From Diphasiastrum complanatum (Eukaryota; Streptophyta; Lycopodiopsida; Lycopodiales; Lycopodiaceae): a DNA stretch of 64,000 bases. Location of the stretch: NCBI GenBank assembly GCA_029204225.1, contig CM055092.1:99080871-99144870 (forward strand), in the 5' to 3' direction. A program made the position numbers and the translations under genes. The notes below the pieces were generated by a model, which saw nothing but the letters and a program-made list of their open reading frames with translations, was not told the origin of the DNA and searched no databases. Within the stretch, counting starts at the first letter, position 1. Each line of letters begins with the position of its first letter. Positions 11,769-23,248 of the stretch are shown here, piece after piece.

Positions 11769-13272
11769 TTGCGACATGAGGGTAGCATGGCAGAAGAATG
11801 GCTAGTGCAAGATTCCATGGTTTACATCACGGAGTTCCTTGCTCATAGCAATCCTTCTATTCCTCGTCTTTGGGATAAGAAATATGATGAGTGCGTTGTT
11901 GGGGAGATTTCTCAAGGAAAAGGAGCGATCATGAGAATGAGTGAGTCCTTCAGGGAGAAGGTAAATGAGTTTTGCATTCTTAATAGTGAGGAAATACAAA
12001 AGTGGATTTCACTATACGAAGAGGCCAAGGCTCGTAGACAAACCGCTTGAGCCACTTTCAGGAGAGGGTATAGAAGACAACGATACCCACCTGACCTCAC
12101 CCTTCTACCCAAGGACATGACGCTTGATTGGCTGCATGATGCACTTAGATAAGCCTTAGCAAACAACCAGGAAGTAATAGAGAGAGAGCGGAAATATACA
12201 AGGGGGTGCGATTTACATGTAAACTATGATGATCAACATTCACGTGTTTATTAATATGTGCAACTTTGTACATGTTTGTTGTATCCCTAACACATTTATT
12301 TCCATTTTGTTCAATACAAAAAATACAATGCACTGTGGAGGCATGAAAGACACTTTCATATGGAGCGCATTGACAAAAATAAAAACACTTACGATTGTTG
12401 AGTCATGGCAAATTTTACCCAAGAGTGTTGAGCAAGCATGAGGGTGGACACCAATTTACTCTCTTCTCTTGATTATTGTGGGACAATCAATGACATCCTT
12501 GAAGTTGGATTTAGGCAATTTAGCTTTTTCATATTTGATGTCAAATGGTTCAAAGTTATCTGCAATGGTCCCAATGCAATTGTTAGGAAAGATGAGAGTG
12601 GTTATTTTGCCATTGACTCCACCAAGCTTTGGATAGATCAAAGCGACACATTTGTTTTTCCTCCACAATGTGAGCAGGTACATTTCTTCTATGTCTTCAA
12701 GATGTCTATGCTCTTTTGTTGTCAATCAATCGATTTTCAATGTACTGCAAAAAATGTATATTGTGTATAGTAATACGCAAGCAACTGTAAAATAGCTATG
12801 GGTACTTTTACGAGTCAACATTTATGGTAACATCTATCAATTACAGACGGTCTTTCACCCGGATCATTCGAATCCCAGATGGTGGTATGTGATTCAAGTC
12901 TCTCCTTGAAGTAAATGAATATTTGAAGATAGAGATGTCGTGGAGGACATGGCGCTGCTAGTTGATGCACGTCATGAACAAGATCGTGATGACGAATTCA
13001 ATGACACAATTTCGGAGGATGATCATGTGCAAGCTTCACAAGCTAATGATGATGTTGAGCGTGATGCATCATCATCAAATGGTTCTACGACACATGACAC
13101 ACCTTCTCGATCTCACTCGTCATCACCATCGCCATTAGCTTTTGAAAATCAGCTTATTAATGACGAAGCTATAGAAGATTTTTGGATAGAATTAGAGATA
13201 GATTCATTTGGTTTGGCGGATTTGTCGCATGATGATACGACGAATGATAACGATGAACCACCAAATGAATGA
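11769..13272 (+). mobile_element. CACTA (En/Spm-like) transposase C-terminal fragment, L2
   Basis: Three exon-like frames in order. 11769-12050 reads HEGSMAEEWLVQDSMVYITE and later EKVNEFCILNSEEIQKWISL, the pattern of the DUF4218-type segment of TNP2 transposases. 12438-12770 reads YCGTINDILEVGFRQFSFFI, then FDVKWFKV and later PPQCEQVHFF, the DUF4216 pattern that follows it. 12940-13272 is an acidic, Ser-rich tail (110 codons, stop at 13270-13272), probably the last exon. The catalytic DDE part is missing, as are recognisable CACTA termini, so this is a fragment that cannot move itself. R carries it inverted at 58262-59766 with an extra nonsense codon in the acidic exon. Confidence 0.75.
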
Positions 13273-13840
13273 GTGAGACAATATGATGCATTTCTATTCA
13301 TTGTAATATTAATCATATTCCTTGCAGATACAATTACACTTTATTAATTGACTAGTTGACATCGAACAAGATGTCGATGGATGTGAGTACACAATTTGTG
13401 ATCATCATTTTTTCGTGATACATAAATTTCTTTATTCACGTGCGCATATGACAACCAAAGTTGATAGGTAATTCAATGTGTTGATAGGTAACAAATTCCA
13501 AAAGTGAGATCGATTCACATTCTATTTTATATCGTGGGTTACACCGCGGGGTCTTTTTTTCCTAGGTCTCGGTATTACCCTCGATTAGAAGAGTGTCATG
13601 GACTGCCTGGCCACCCAGGCCCTCTTTATAACCCTCTCTATAAATGTCTCAAAAATAAGTTCAAATTTGGTAGGCTTATACCAACGCCAGCCTCGGTATA
13701 CCCCTCAAGTTAGCTTCAATATTTCGATGTATGTTCCGAGGACCTCTAGAGAATTCCAAATGATGAGTTGTAAACTACACTAGCACCACCACTCTAGGAG
13801 GATCAATGATATAAAGATCTCCAAAAAAGCCCAATCTATA
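13273..13840. other. Non-coding DNA with a duplicated motif
   Basis: No gene seen. A motif of about 50 bases beginning 'ccctctctataaatgt' occurs at about 13630-13685 and again at about 13840-13900. L2 has about 85 bp near 13755-13840 that R lacks (R jumps across at about 57775). Confidence 0.5.
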
Positions 13841-14220
13841 TCCCTCTCTATAAATGTTTCAAAATCAAGTTTAAATTTGGTAGGATTATTCCGAGGCCAA
13901 ACACTAGACCCGAGGCTTGAGCATTCTAGGAACTTTCTTGGGTTAAAGCGGGTGATGAGAGCCACTTTAACCCCTTCACAAGTGGACTTTTATTCGACTG
14001 ATTGGTTGAAGAACCTATCCTGGGTTGCAGCTACTAATAACATAGGAAACAACTTTAATTTTTTCTCAGGAGTCTGTTCGCCATAGATCTCGCACGCTTG
14101 TTCATAGATCTGGAGGAAATTGATAAGATTTGTTGATCCCCATCGTATCTTGGCATTTCGAGACAAGGTGACCTCCGAACTACTTGCAAGGATACAATAG
14201 GTATGGGTTGATGTATTGGG
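13841..14220 (-). mobile_element. Retrotransposon gag relic with internal deletion (L2)
   Basis: Same gag relic as at 190-1146 and 56877-57700, but about 540 bp are missing at about 13926, where 'gagcattc' is joined to 'gaactttcttggg'. Fragments of the gag core read KKLKLFP-like on the minus strand. Non-functional. Confidence 0.5.
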
Positions 14221-15060
14221 TCCATTATTGTTGGTCCTACTTCTGCTTCAATCTGTGCGGCTGCAACTCGGGGAAAGTTTGGTACTTGATTTCCTACTTT
14301 TTTGGGTACTATTCATCTTGATCTCAGATTGATTTGTCAGAGAAGTCCAGGGTTACTGGATATTGGTTATTGGATCTTGATGGAGATCAATAACACACTT
14401 TGTGGCAATTTTTAGCTTACAAACTTATCAATACTTAATACTAACTCTCGCAAACTTGATCACTAATGAAAAAAGTCTTTCTGAACTTATTGGACCTTGC
14501 AACGAGAGTTACTTGTGCAAGGGTTCTCTTTTTTGGATGATTTTCTACTTTTTTCAGCACTTGGAACCACTTTACAACTTACTGGACCAAGATGAACTCT
14601 TGCATACTTGTGTGTGAGCTTATCTTAGTGAAATTTAGCTACAAGAGGTCCGGCAAGAGTTAGTTGCACACAGACTTGAAAAAATATTGTCTGCAAGGGT
14701 TCTGGCTTCATTTTGGCTCCTTTTGGGACTTGGGAACTCTTGTAGAGGGTCTTAAACTATAAAGTACTCTCACTGACTCGTTTGTGAGATCTAGCTATAG
14801 GAGGTCTGGCGAAGGTTAATGAGAAGTTTTTTTATTTTAGAAGGGTGTAGCATAGGTTGTGAGTAGCCCTTTGCCTATCAAAAAGGGGTTAGAACCACAA
14901 GGATAGGATTTCTAACTATGATTAGTTGCTTACTTAGTTGCCTTCTAGTAGAAACTAACACTAACCCATTCTAACTCTACCAAGAACTAACATTAATCAC
15001 AAATAGCAATCTTGATGGTGGTGAAAGGAGGTTTGAATCTTGAAGGCACTCTGTTATGCC
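14221..15060. other. Non-coding element DNA, no gene seen
   Basis: Counterpart of 1147-2249, with a deletion of about 300 bp near 14380. No credible reading frame. Confidence 0.4.
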
Positions 15061-15530
15061 TACCTTTTTTAACTGCTCATGAGATGAGTCAACTTTAATT
15101 AGATTTTGACTATCAATCGTATTTATGTTTTCTAAAAGATGAATGTTATATGTATGCTTTAGTTACTCAAAATTTTAATATTGATGTATCGCCTAATCCT
15201 AAAGAATTGCTTTTACTGATGTTAATCTGAAAAATATTCCTGAAGGCAAAGAATTTAAAAGATTTAAGACAAATATCATGATGTATTTTTTGAGCTGTTG
15301 TTTGAGAGTTGTATGTCCTTTTCAACAATGCTCATGAATCATTTTTCCCTTGCAGGATGAGCCCAAAAGAAGACAATGAGATTGCTAGACCACTATAGGA
15401 GTATTGTTGCATGGGCCATATTTGACCCAACAAATCCCCATTGGGGGGCCTCATGTTTTTAGTCGGCATCCTATTTGGACAATTTGGAAGATTAGGATGA
15501 AATCATTGTTAGTCTCTTGAAATTGTGATG
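15061..15530 (+). mobile_element. Gypsy RT relic with 86-bp deletion (L2)
   Basis: Counterpart of 2250-2770. The 'PHWG' start is visible near 15440, but the following codons up to 'atcctatttggac' (about 86 bp in L1) are deleted at about 15467. Confidence 0.55.
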
Positions 15531-15559
15531 GACATTATGATATGCTTGGAGTGGAGTGG

Positions 15560-17340
15560 AGCACTAGCCTTGACAAATAGAAAAGCGAACCAAGTTTGAC
15601 AAGATGGCAAAACTTGCTCGACACATCATCTAGATGAATGTGCTTAATGAGCTCCTCAAGGAGGTCAAAAGAGTCAATATAGCAAACGAGACTTGGGACA
15701 TATTTCAAGGGATATATGAAGCCAATAATATCTCAAGGATGTTGACATTAAGGAATCAAGTTAACGAAAGCTATCAATTCGAAGATGAGTTAATCAACGC
15801 CTTTGATGGTTAGGCATCCAATGGAGAGCTTGAAGACATTGGAACTACAATCAAGGAAGGAAAACTTGTTCAAATTCTCCCCGATGGATATGGAAGAGGC
15901 CATGAATACTTTTCTTGAAGTATTGCAATCCAAAAAGAACTTACTACCTTGGAGAATCAACTTGCCAACATGAATACAACATTAGAAATTATCTTCCAAC
16001 ATCAAGGAAGATGATGAGAACTTTTTACTATAGATATAAGTTCCTAGGGCAAGATAATAGGGAGTTAGAATCAGAGGTTCAGATCCAATAAGCAAGTAGT
16101 AGAAAAAAACAAATCAAAGGTGAATTTCATTTAGTAGAAAAGGTTTGGTCATTTTACAAGTGAATGTTTTAAGAGGAAGATGATCGGTAACCAAGGTAAC
16201 TTTACATTTGATAAGGTTGATGAGAGTTCCCTTATGATATCTTCAAATATTATGTGTTATCTAATGGATCATGGGATTCAAGGTGGACAGGTAGGTCCTT
16301 TTGCTAAACACAATTAGTAGAAAAACATAATATTATGAAACATCGTAGGATTTATAAGCTAGAAGCTTCTATTTATAAGCGTGGAGAAGTTAAAAATGTT
16401 ATGCAAATTGTGACTTCTATTGAGTTGTGGCACAAGAGATTGGGACATCCAATTTAGATGCTTCATAATTTGGTCAATTATAATCTAACCGGTCTACCTC
16501 TTGATTTTTTTACATTATACAACACATGTTCACTTTTCTAGGAAAAGAGTGTTTTACAACACATCTTTACTACAAAAAAATCTACAACACATTTGATACA
16601 TTGATTATTAATGACAATAGTTGGCATACATGGATATACTTACTTAAGAGCATGGAACAAGTGAAGGAGACATTCTTCAAGTTTAAATCTATGATGGAGA
16701 ACCAACTCAACATCAAGATCAAAATATTGAGATTAAGCAATATGAGTAAATTTCTAAAGACTCTATCAAAATTTGTGACAGCACATGGTATTCAAAGCCA
16801 AATTTCTTGCCCAAAGACTCCTCAACAAAATGAAATGGACAAGAGATCAAATAGAAGTTTTCGAGTGTTCTAAAGGTCCCACTTTAGGTGGATGAGACAA
16901 TCAATTACACCTAACTTCATTTCAAATAGGCCACCATTTGCTCCACTTGATGGTAAGTTATCTTATGCAATTCTTTATGGTAAATACCTCAAAGTGTTTT
17001 CATACAAAAAGCTTGTTTGCCTTAAAACTAAAGAACACTTGTATGGCCTCAAGCAAGTCCCAAGATATTTGAATGCTAGATTCGAAATTTCTAGCTTGGG
17101 CTTTAGTTCATTGTGAGTGAGCATAATGCATTTTCTTAACATCACATTTTTTATTGATGAATTTAACATCAAATTTTTATACTATATGTTGATGACACTA
17201 TTCAAGAAAGATAGTCATGGAAAAATTGTAAAGATCAAGCTAGCACTTAGCCAAGTGATTGAAATAAAGCTTGGTTTATGAGATAGTAAGCGAGGTATAA
17301 GAGATAGAGAAGCAACCTCTGAAGACACTACTCTCTATAA
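15560..17340 (+). mobile_element. Ty1/copia gag-pol relic (copy L2)
   Basis: Nearly identical to 2830-4640: gag helices, damaged zinc knuckle, ELWHKRLGHP (about 16431-16460), the integrase remnant ending DKRSNRSFRVF (to 16873), the GLKQVPRYLNARFE stretch and the LYVDD box (17182-17196). The integrase catalytic residues are lost in the same way. Here the integrase frame stays open from 16526, so this copy is slightly less broken at that point than L1. Confidence 0.8.
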
Positions 17341-18519
17341 AAGCTAATGAGCAGGCTCATATAGTTAACAACTAATGGATTCATGAAAGATGTACATAAT
17401 TTTCTTGAATTTACTTTTGGCCTTTAATTTGTTAGACAAAAGTTGCCTCAATCACATCTACGTCAATTAAAAGAGCATTCCTTAGTATAATACACCAAGA
17501 TTTCTAGTATATGTAGCGAGCAACTAGTAATGCAACTCCTCGTAATATAGCTAACAATCCTTGCAATGTTCCTTTTGATCCTCAATTATTTGCATCTACA
17601 CGATTCATAGAAAGATACTTAAATGATCTCAAAAGCTCCAAGAACAAAGGATTCCAGGCAAGCTATGATCATCATCCAAGTGACTATAGCCATCACATAA
17701 GAATTCAAACCTTCAGCACATAAGAATGTATGGGATCTAAACCACAACGAGTTTGAAGGATATGCCAAGCCTCAAATTTTGCTTTAGGGTAGAATAATAG
17801 TTCAGGTTGTTTGATCTACAATGCCCTCAGAAGTTATTATTTCTTGTTGCAGTTATCCAAAGAAGGAATAATAACTTCTGAGATTTCGGCACATAGAAAG
17901 ACATCTAGATCTGAAGCTAATTTCCGATAGACAAGAATATGTATTATGTTGAAGCTCAAGTGAATTAAGATATAATTCTACAAGAGAGAAGAAATTCAGA
18001 AAGGTATGTAAGTATATTTCAGGGAATTTGTCATATTAAATATCAAGTAGCTTTATGTATGCATTGTAGATCAAGTAGCTTCATGTGGGATCGTCATGGA
18101 AATTTCACCTTCCATGCAGCCCTTAATTCCAAAAAAAAAAAGAAATTGGGCAGCATGTTAATGCTCAAAAAGGTAATAAAATAGAATGTTATGAGCTCTT
18201 CCGATAGAATCATCATATAGATAAATATATGCCTTGTACAAGCACAGAACTTATCCAGGTGAATGGAAAGAATCCCGCTCATTTTCTATGATTGTATCAG
18301 TTCTGTACTGTACTGATCAATAGTATATCGAACTAATATATCATGCGAATTAGGAGCGTCTTAGAAAACGAGATATGCCGATATAAACTAATCTATAAAT
18401 GGGTATTTATGTGGTCCGGACACAGCCGCTAGAGATATTTTTAAGACAGCTAGCTATATAAGAGATCCAAGAGCCACAATCATGGCTGGAAAAAGTCTGT
18501 TAATAGACTAGACTGGCAG
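17341..18519. other. Copia/ARD intergenic DNA (L2)
   Basis: Counterpart of 4641-5821. No gene seen; contains the same hairpin (17826-17882). Confidence 0.5.
17826..17882. repeat. Perfect 16-bp inverted repeat (hairpin), L2
   Basis: Same arms and loop as at 5126-5182, unchanged. Confidence 0.75.
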
Positions 18520-20261
18520 TCACTGAGTGGTAATGCGGTGTCTATGAACGACCGCAGGGTTATTCAGCACTTTGTCCACGTATTCTTTCCTATACCACGA
18601 TCCAGACAATGAGAGCAACGTAAAAGAGCTTGCTTTTTTTCGACGTAGTCGAAAACTTTATGAATGTTAAGATAATTTGCGAATGTTACCCAATGCTGAG
18701 GCTGGCTTTCTTACCTTGCAGCACTTTCACTCTCCGCTCCATGCTGGGTCCTGTATGGAACGTCTGTGTACAAGAGAAGTGCATGTACCCAAGTATGCAG
18801 GCTTTAGAGTGTAACACTAGCACTGCAATCAACAAGATTCTAAAATCGTTATGATGGGAAAAAGTTTCATACATGGTTGCATTACCTTGATATAATTGTT
18901 CTCATCAATCGTAAACCTGTGAAACAATTCCTGGAGGAAGAACAATCATATCACACTTAGTTACGCGGAAACGAATCCATTTACCGTCATAATCTCGAAT
19001 GTCCCAGTAGCCTGCAAACGCAAGATCAACCCATTACGGCTAAATTGTTCTTGAAATCACTAAATTTGACTGAAAACAGAGACAAAACAACATATTCTCA
19101 TTTTTAAGCTAATATTCGTTAATGGCCTCTTCTGACCGTTGCCATCAAGTATCAACCGTATTTCCTCTTGAGAATGCATATGTTCTTCGAAAAATCCTTT
19201 CACTTTTTCTTCGAAATCTTCCATCTCTTTGGGGCAAACAGTCACGACCTCCTAGTGCCACACATCATTGAGAATATTAGCTTCTCCCTCCTATTTATGG
19301 CCCATGATTTAATATTGCGATTCCAGTAACAAGCTCAAGCTGATAGAAACTCTAGAGTCCAAACCAACTGAATCAATTAAAGCGAGGACAATACCGAGTA
19401 TTTGTACCCACGATCCATCTTGATTGTTTCTAGCAAAGTGTTCTTTTCCCATTCGTCTACATCAAGCTTCCATGTCAGCACTCCCAGCTCTGACAGTCAA
19501 AACTTGCATAGTTAGTAAATTCAGCTTGAATTTGCTCCTTTCATATCTTCTCCAATAGGTACAAGTAAAACTAATCTCAGTAGTTGCTTGTTGAGTGTGA
19601 GTACCGTGGATGTATTCCTGTGGCACTGGACGATTGGGACTAAACTTGTGCGTAAGCCGGTGATCCTCATCGTTTGCATTGTACTCCCAAGCTTCCAACT
19701 CTTTCTACATTCAGTGAAAACCATATAATTAGAACGTCTTAACTAGCAAAAGCTTTTGTAACTGAAATGTCATAACTGATCAACCATTCAGTATCAGTCC
19801 ATTTATAGGTTGCTGTGTCCATATTAGAAAAATGCTGGCAAGACTATGTGAAGTTATGAAGGAAAGAAAGCGATGTGTACTGCTTGCATGGGCTTTGGAT
19901 CAAACCATCTTTCGACTCAAAAACATGTTCTCACCAATTCCGAAAGAAAAACCTTTTCTGACAAGCTAATATATAGAAGTGCAACCGAATGCAAGAGAAA
20001 TTAATTAGAGTAAGTGACGGATCGTGGAACAGCAAGTTGAATTAAACTCACCCTCTGGCCAGTCTATGTTCAATAATTATCCCACACTACTAAGCAATGA
20101 CCACCCAGGTGCCCGTACACACTCCCAAATAGCTACGAAATATACAATTACTTACAACCAACTATCAACACATAGCATTGACGAAAACTCCTGCTGCGAA
20201 CGAGCATCACAAAAACAAGTGTGTAAACACGCACCTGAACGTGAATATGGGCAATATCCAT
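18520..20261 (-). pseudogene. ARD: Acireductone dioxygenase pseudogene, copy L2
   Basis: Coding exons on the minus strand: 20235-20261, 19605-19704, 19395-19489, 19137-19251, 18886-19011, 18715-18782 and 18520-18589. The start is ATG at 20259-20261 (MDIAHIHVQ), and an in-frame ATG lies 38 codons upstream. Exon 2 has LEAWEYNANDEDHRLTHKFS; exon 3 LGVLTWKLDVDEWEK; exon 4 the EEHMHSQEE metal ligands; exon 7 ends HRITTQ-stop. Exon 2 donor is a good GT (G/GTACTC), unlike in R. Two lesions: one extra A/T pair in exon 5 (within 18923-18930) shifts the frame before the last His ligand, and the exon 6 acceptor is AT instead of AG (18783-18784), shared with L1. A Gly to Cys change also occurs in exon 5. 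The promoter is complete. Confidence 0.85.
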
Positions 20262-20770
20262 GCTGAAATTGAATATACTGAGATAAGACCGACCAAAAAA
20301 CTCTATGCAGCAGAAGCCCAAAATGCTGTTAGAGCTAGTGAGTGCCAATGTAGGCTTTATACAGGAACAATGCATCAGAATTGGTCCTGGTATCGGTGGT
20401 GCAGAGAGCAGCAGTGCAGTGGTGGCGTTGGAGACAGGAAACTTCTCCCGATCAGTAGGCGGCGGAGTAGTTTTTTGAGCAATAGCAGCGGACTAGCTAG
20501 CAGTATCTTTAGCTATAGAGCAATAGTGTGGTAGTTTCTCCACCGTCAGTGATATGTATGCGCGCACGAGAGCAAAAGCAACCAAAAGATCGATAGATCC
20601 AGAAAGAGATTTCCCAGATTTCGAAGTAGCGTAATAGATCGAGAAGGTCAGAGCCGCGTGTAGGGATGAAGGGTTAAGGGTGAAGGAGAGGTGGCGGTGG
20701 CACTGCATCCTAAGTCTTCTCGGAGAGAACCAACACCCAACCTTTATATATGCGTGGCAAGACTACCGCA
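20262..20770 (-). promoter_or_regulatory. ARD promoter and leader (L2)
   Basis: A TATA box (TATATAAA, complement of 20743-20750) lies about 35-40 bases before an upstream frame of 71 codons (20493-20708). A likely 5' UTR splice acceptor (ATTTCAG) sits one base before the ARD ATG. Both features recur in R. Confidence 0.6.
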
Positions 20771-21784
20771 GGTGGCAACAATGACTATAAAGATTATGAA
20801 CAGAGATTTTGGGTATTTACTTCTAGTTGGTATTACGCCTAAAGTGTACTCCCTCTTGGGAGTCTATGTTTTACTTGTGTACTCTATGTAGCAGAACATT
20901 CTCCAATGATGGACTTTATCAAAAATGAATACACATTAGAGGCCCTCTTTTTCATGTACTCTCAATATGATTATACATCTAATTTCACTCCAACAAAACC
21001 ATCACATGGTATATTAAAAAATGATGTTTGAAGAGTCTTAGGGTTTAAGCTTTTGTTGCTCATAAAAACGTTTTAAACTAACCTTATAAAAAACTCACAA
21101 GATCATTACAAAATCGGTAAAAGGTTAAAATAAAATTTTAAAACCTAAGGTTCAAATAAAACCTTAAAACCTAAGATTTCATATGACCATATGAATAACT
21201 TGTAAATCTAAAATGAAGAGGTGAAAAATGAATTTCAACTATTAGGTTGTTTGTATTATTTGTTGGTTTTTCGCAAGCACTATTGTTCATGTTTAAGTAT
21301 GACGATGGATTGGATCATTAGCTATTTTCCAATAGGTGTAGCTAATAGATAAGTGAAGATTTGTTGTATGGTACTGATTATTGCAGATCATAAATGTCTT
21401 TTGGCAGTCAATCTTGGATATTTTTCAATCTAATATAAAGAAGATAAGTGCATTCTAGTCTTGCATATAGATTTTGAATCTTTTCATTCATGGCATGCGA
21501 AGGCTCTGAAGTTTCCCCTTGTTTGAACTCTCCTAGAGGCTCTTTTTTTACTACTCCTTTACAAATAACTCCTGAAGAGCTTTCTATAAGACCTCCATTT
21601 GAGTTAGATCTGACTATGGTGGGTCCTACAAGAGTTCTTATGAAAATATGGTAGCTGATCCATCAGTTTAAGTGATTTTGACCTCTGTTTTTGTTAATTT
21701 TTATGAGTTCTTCCAGTCTGATCTGTATAATCCAAGGGTATTTGTTGAAAAATGGTGTTCTGCTATCTTGTTGGAGCTAGAAGT
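20771..21784. other. ARD upstream DNA and end of the palindrome arm
   Basis: No gene seen. Homology with copy R (inverted) ends at about 21400, opposite 49253. From about 21400 to 21784 the DNA is the internal part of the minus-strand copia element (also at 38940-39360). The piece 20962-21203 is absent from the copy at 38776. Confidence 0.55.
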
Positions 21785-22010
21785 ATAACCTTCACCTTGA
21801 ATTTCTAGAGATGGTAGTTATCTCCATCGAGTTTGTCAATGAGAGATGAACTGGATGCCGGATCCATTATGGTTGAACGAGATCGTTGGTAGAAACAACG
21901 ACTGTCGGAATACTGTTGGCTGCGCGTTTGCTAGAAAGACGTCTTGATAGAAACAAGACCGATAATCCGTTGTAAAAATGTAGATTACTGAAATGTCTGT
22001 TCTGATACCA
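21785..22010 (-). mobile_element. Copia family 2 gag start and primer-binding site
   Basis: On the minus strand the PBS TGGTATCAGAAC (complement of 21999-22010) follows the LTR directly. A gag frame begins at 21867 (MDPASSSSLIDKLDGDNYHL) and meets an amber codon at 21805-21807. About 210 bp of the gag present in the second copy (39352-39571) is deleted at 21784. Confidence 0.75.
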
Positions 22011-22801
22011 TGTCGTAAAACGGTGGTTGTGAACGAGCGGAGGCTCGGTTGCTCAGAGCGTAGGCGTGTGGGAACGGAAATGCAACATTTAGCAGCAAAA
22101 ACATTCAAGTAGAAGAATTCATATAGTCAATGAACGATGCAATAGTGAGACAAAAATTACACTCTAATAAATATCAACAATGGCTTGAAGTAATAACTTC
22201 AACTTGTTGAGGGTGATATCGCTGGCTACAAATGACTTTGATTCAAAGAGAAATTCCAAAAATTAACACTTCCATAGCTTGATTCAGCTAATATAGAGAT
22301 TTACAAGAGAGAAAATATCCTACAAGCCTTTAAGGTTATTTATGCCAGTCTTTACATTTGTACAGAATTGGTAACCGCCAACCGCCTTTGGGATATTTGT
22401 TTGTCCAGCTGTTTTAAGGTTACTCATAAGTTGGCGAAGTCGGTCAAAAAAATACGAAAAACTAAAAAAGCCAAAAAAGGCGTAGGTGCCTAAAAATGAT
22501 TTCTAAGGTATTTTAGCCACTTGGCCAATGTGTTGCATTTTTCGGTAAGGAGCGAAAAAGACAAAGGTGCTTTAAAAACTGATTTCCAAGGTATTATGGC
22601 CACTTGGCTAGTGTGTCGCATTTTTCGCTAAGGAGCGAAAAAGACGAAAAAGATGAAGGTGTCTTAAAATAATTTCTAAGGCATAGAAAATCTCAAAGGG
22701 AACAAATGTGAAGGCCTAAAAATATGTTGTCGGCCTTCGGTTTTTTAGGATGCTCATTACTTGAATGATTCGTGTTAAAGCTGAGCATAAGTAATCTAAC
22801 A
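22011..22801 (-). mobile_element. Copia family 2 LTR (copy 1)
   Basis: 791 bp with TG...CA ends on the minus strand (TGTTAGATTACTTATGC...TTTACGACA), directly followed by the PBS. It abuts the truncated LTR of the large non-coding element. The second copy is at 39806-40576 with the same abutment. Confidence 0.8.
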
Positions 22802-23235
22802 AACCGGCCCTCCTGTATTTCCGAGATTGTTGGTCATGTCATGATTTAATTCCATGTCAAGGCCAGTTTGTGACTAATAACCTTGAGAGGACCCAGACAC
22901 TCTAATTGAGACATATGGAGTATTGCATGTTTCTGTGATGGATATAGACATGAGGACTACATGAAGAGATGAGACCTATTTATAGTTGACCTGCATGGGG
23001 GTTGCATGGTTTCATGCACATGACTCTACTCTCTATATAGTGAGGTAGGGATTCCCCCATCGATATATTGGAGTTTAGGTTACCAGTTTCTCTCTTTTCC
23101 TCCTGCTTCACATGACATGGCTTGGGGGCTAGATCTAGGTTTTGATCTAGGATTGGTTGGGTGGTTTGGCTCCATTGTCTCTCTTATTGTGTTCTCCTAT
23201 CCTCATCTTAGGGTCAATCCTTTAGGATCTTTACA
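22802..23235 (+). mobile_element. Truncated 5' LTR of large non-coding element (copy 1)
   Basis: Begins at CGGCCCTCC, about 47 bases inside the LTR as judged from the 3' copy at 28187, and ends TTTACA just before the PBS. The first part was probably lost where the copia LTR sits. Confidence 0.7.
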
Positions 23236-23236
23236 T

Positions 23237-23248
23237 TGGTATCAGAGC
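23237..23248 (+). promoter_or_regulatory. Primer-binding site (initiator Met-tRNA)
   Basis: TGGTATCAGAGC, complementary to the 3' end of plant initiator Met-tRNA, one base after the LTR. The same site is at 41012-41023. Confidence 0.85.

Larger units (their letters stand above)
8060..21400 (+). repeat. Left arm of giant inverted duplication
   Basis: The whole block is repeated in reverse orientation at 49253-63745, as judged by matching gypsy, CACTA, gag, copia and ARD landmarks in reversed order. L2 is shorter mainly through deletions (gag about 540 bp, coiled-coil region about 200 bp, about 300 bp near 14380, RT 86 bp). Confidence 0.9.

Noticed and set aside
23237-23248. Possible tRNA-Met gene
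   Set aside because: Only the 12-base primer-binding site is present, with no cloverleaf around it.
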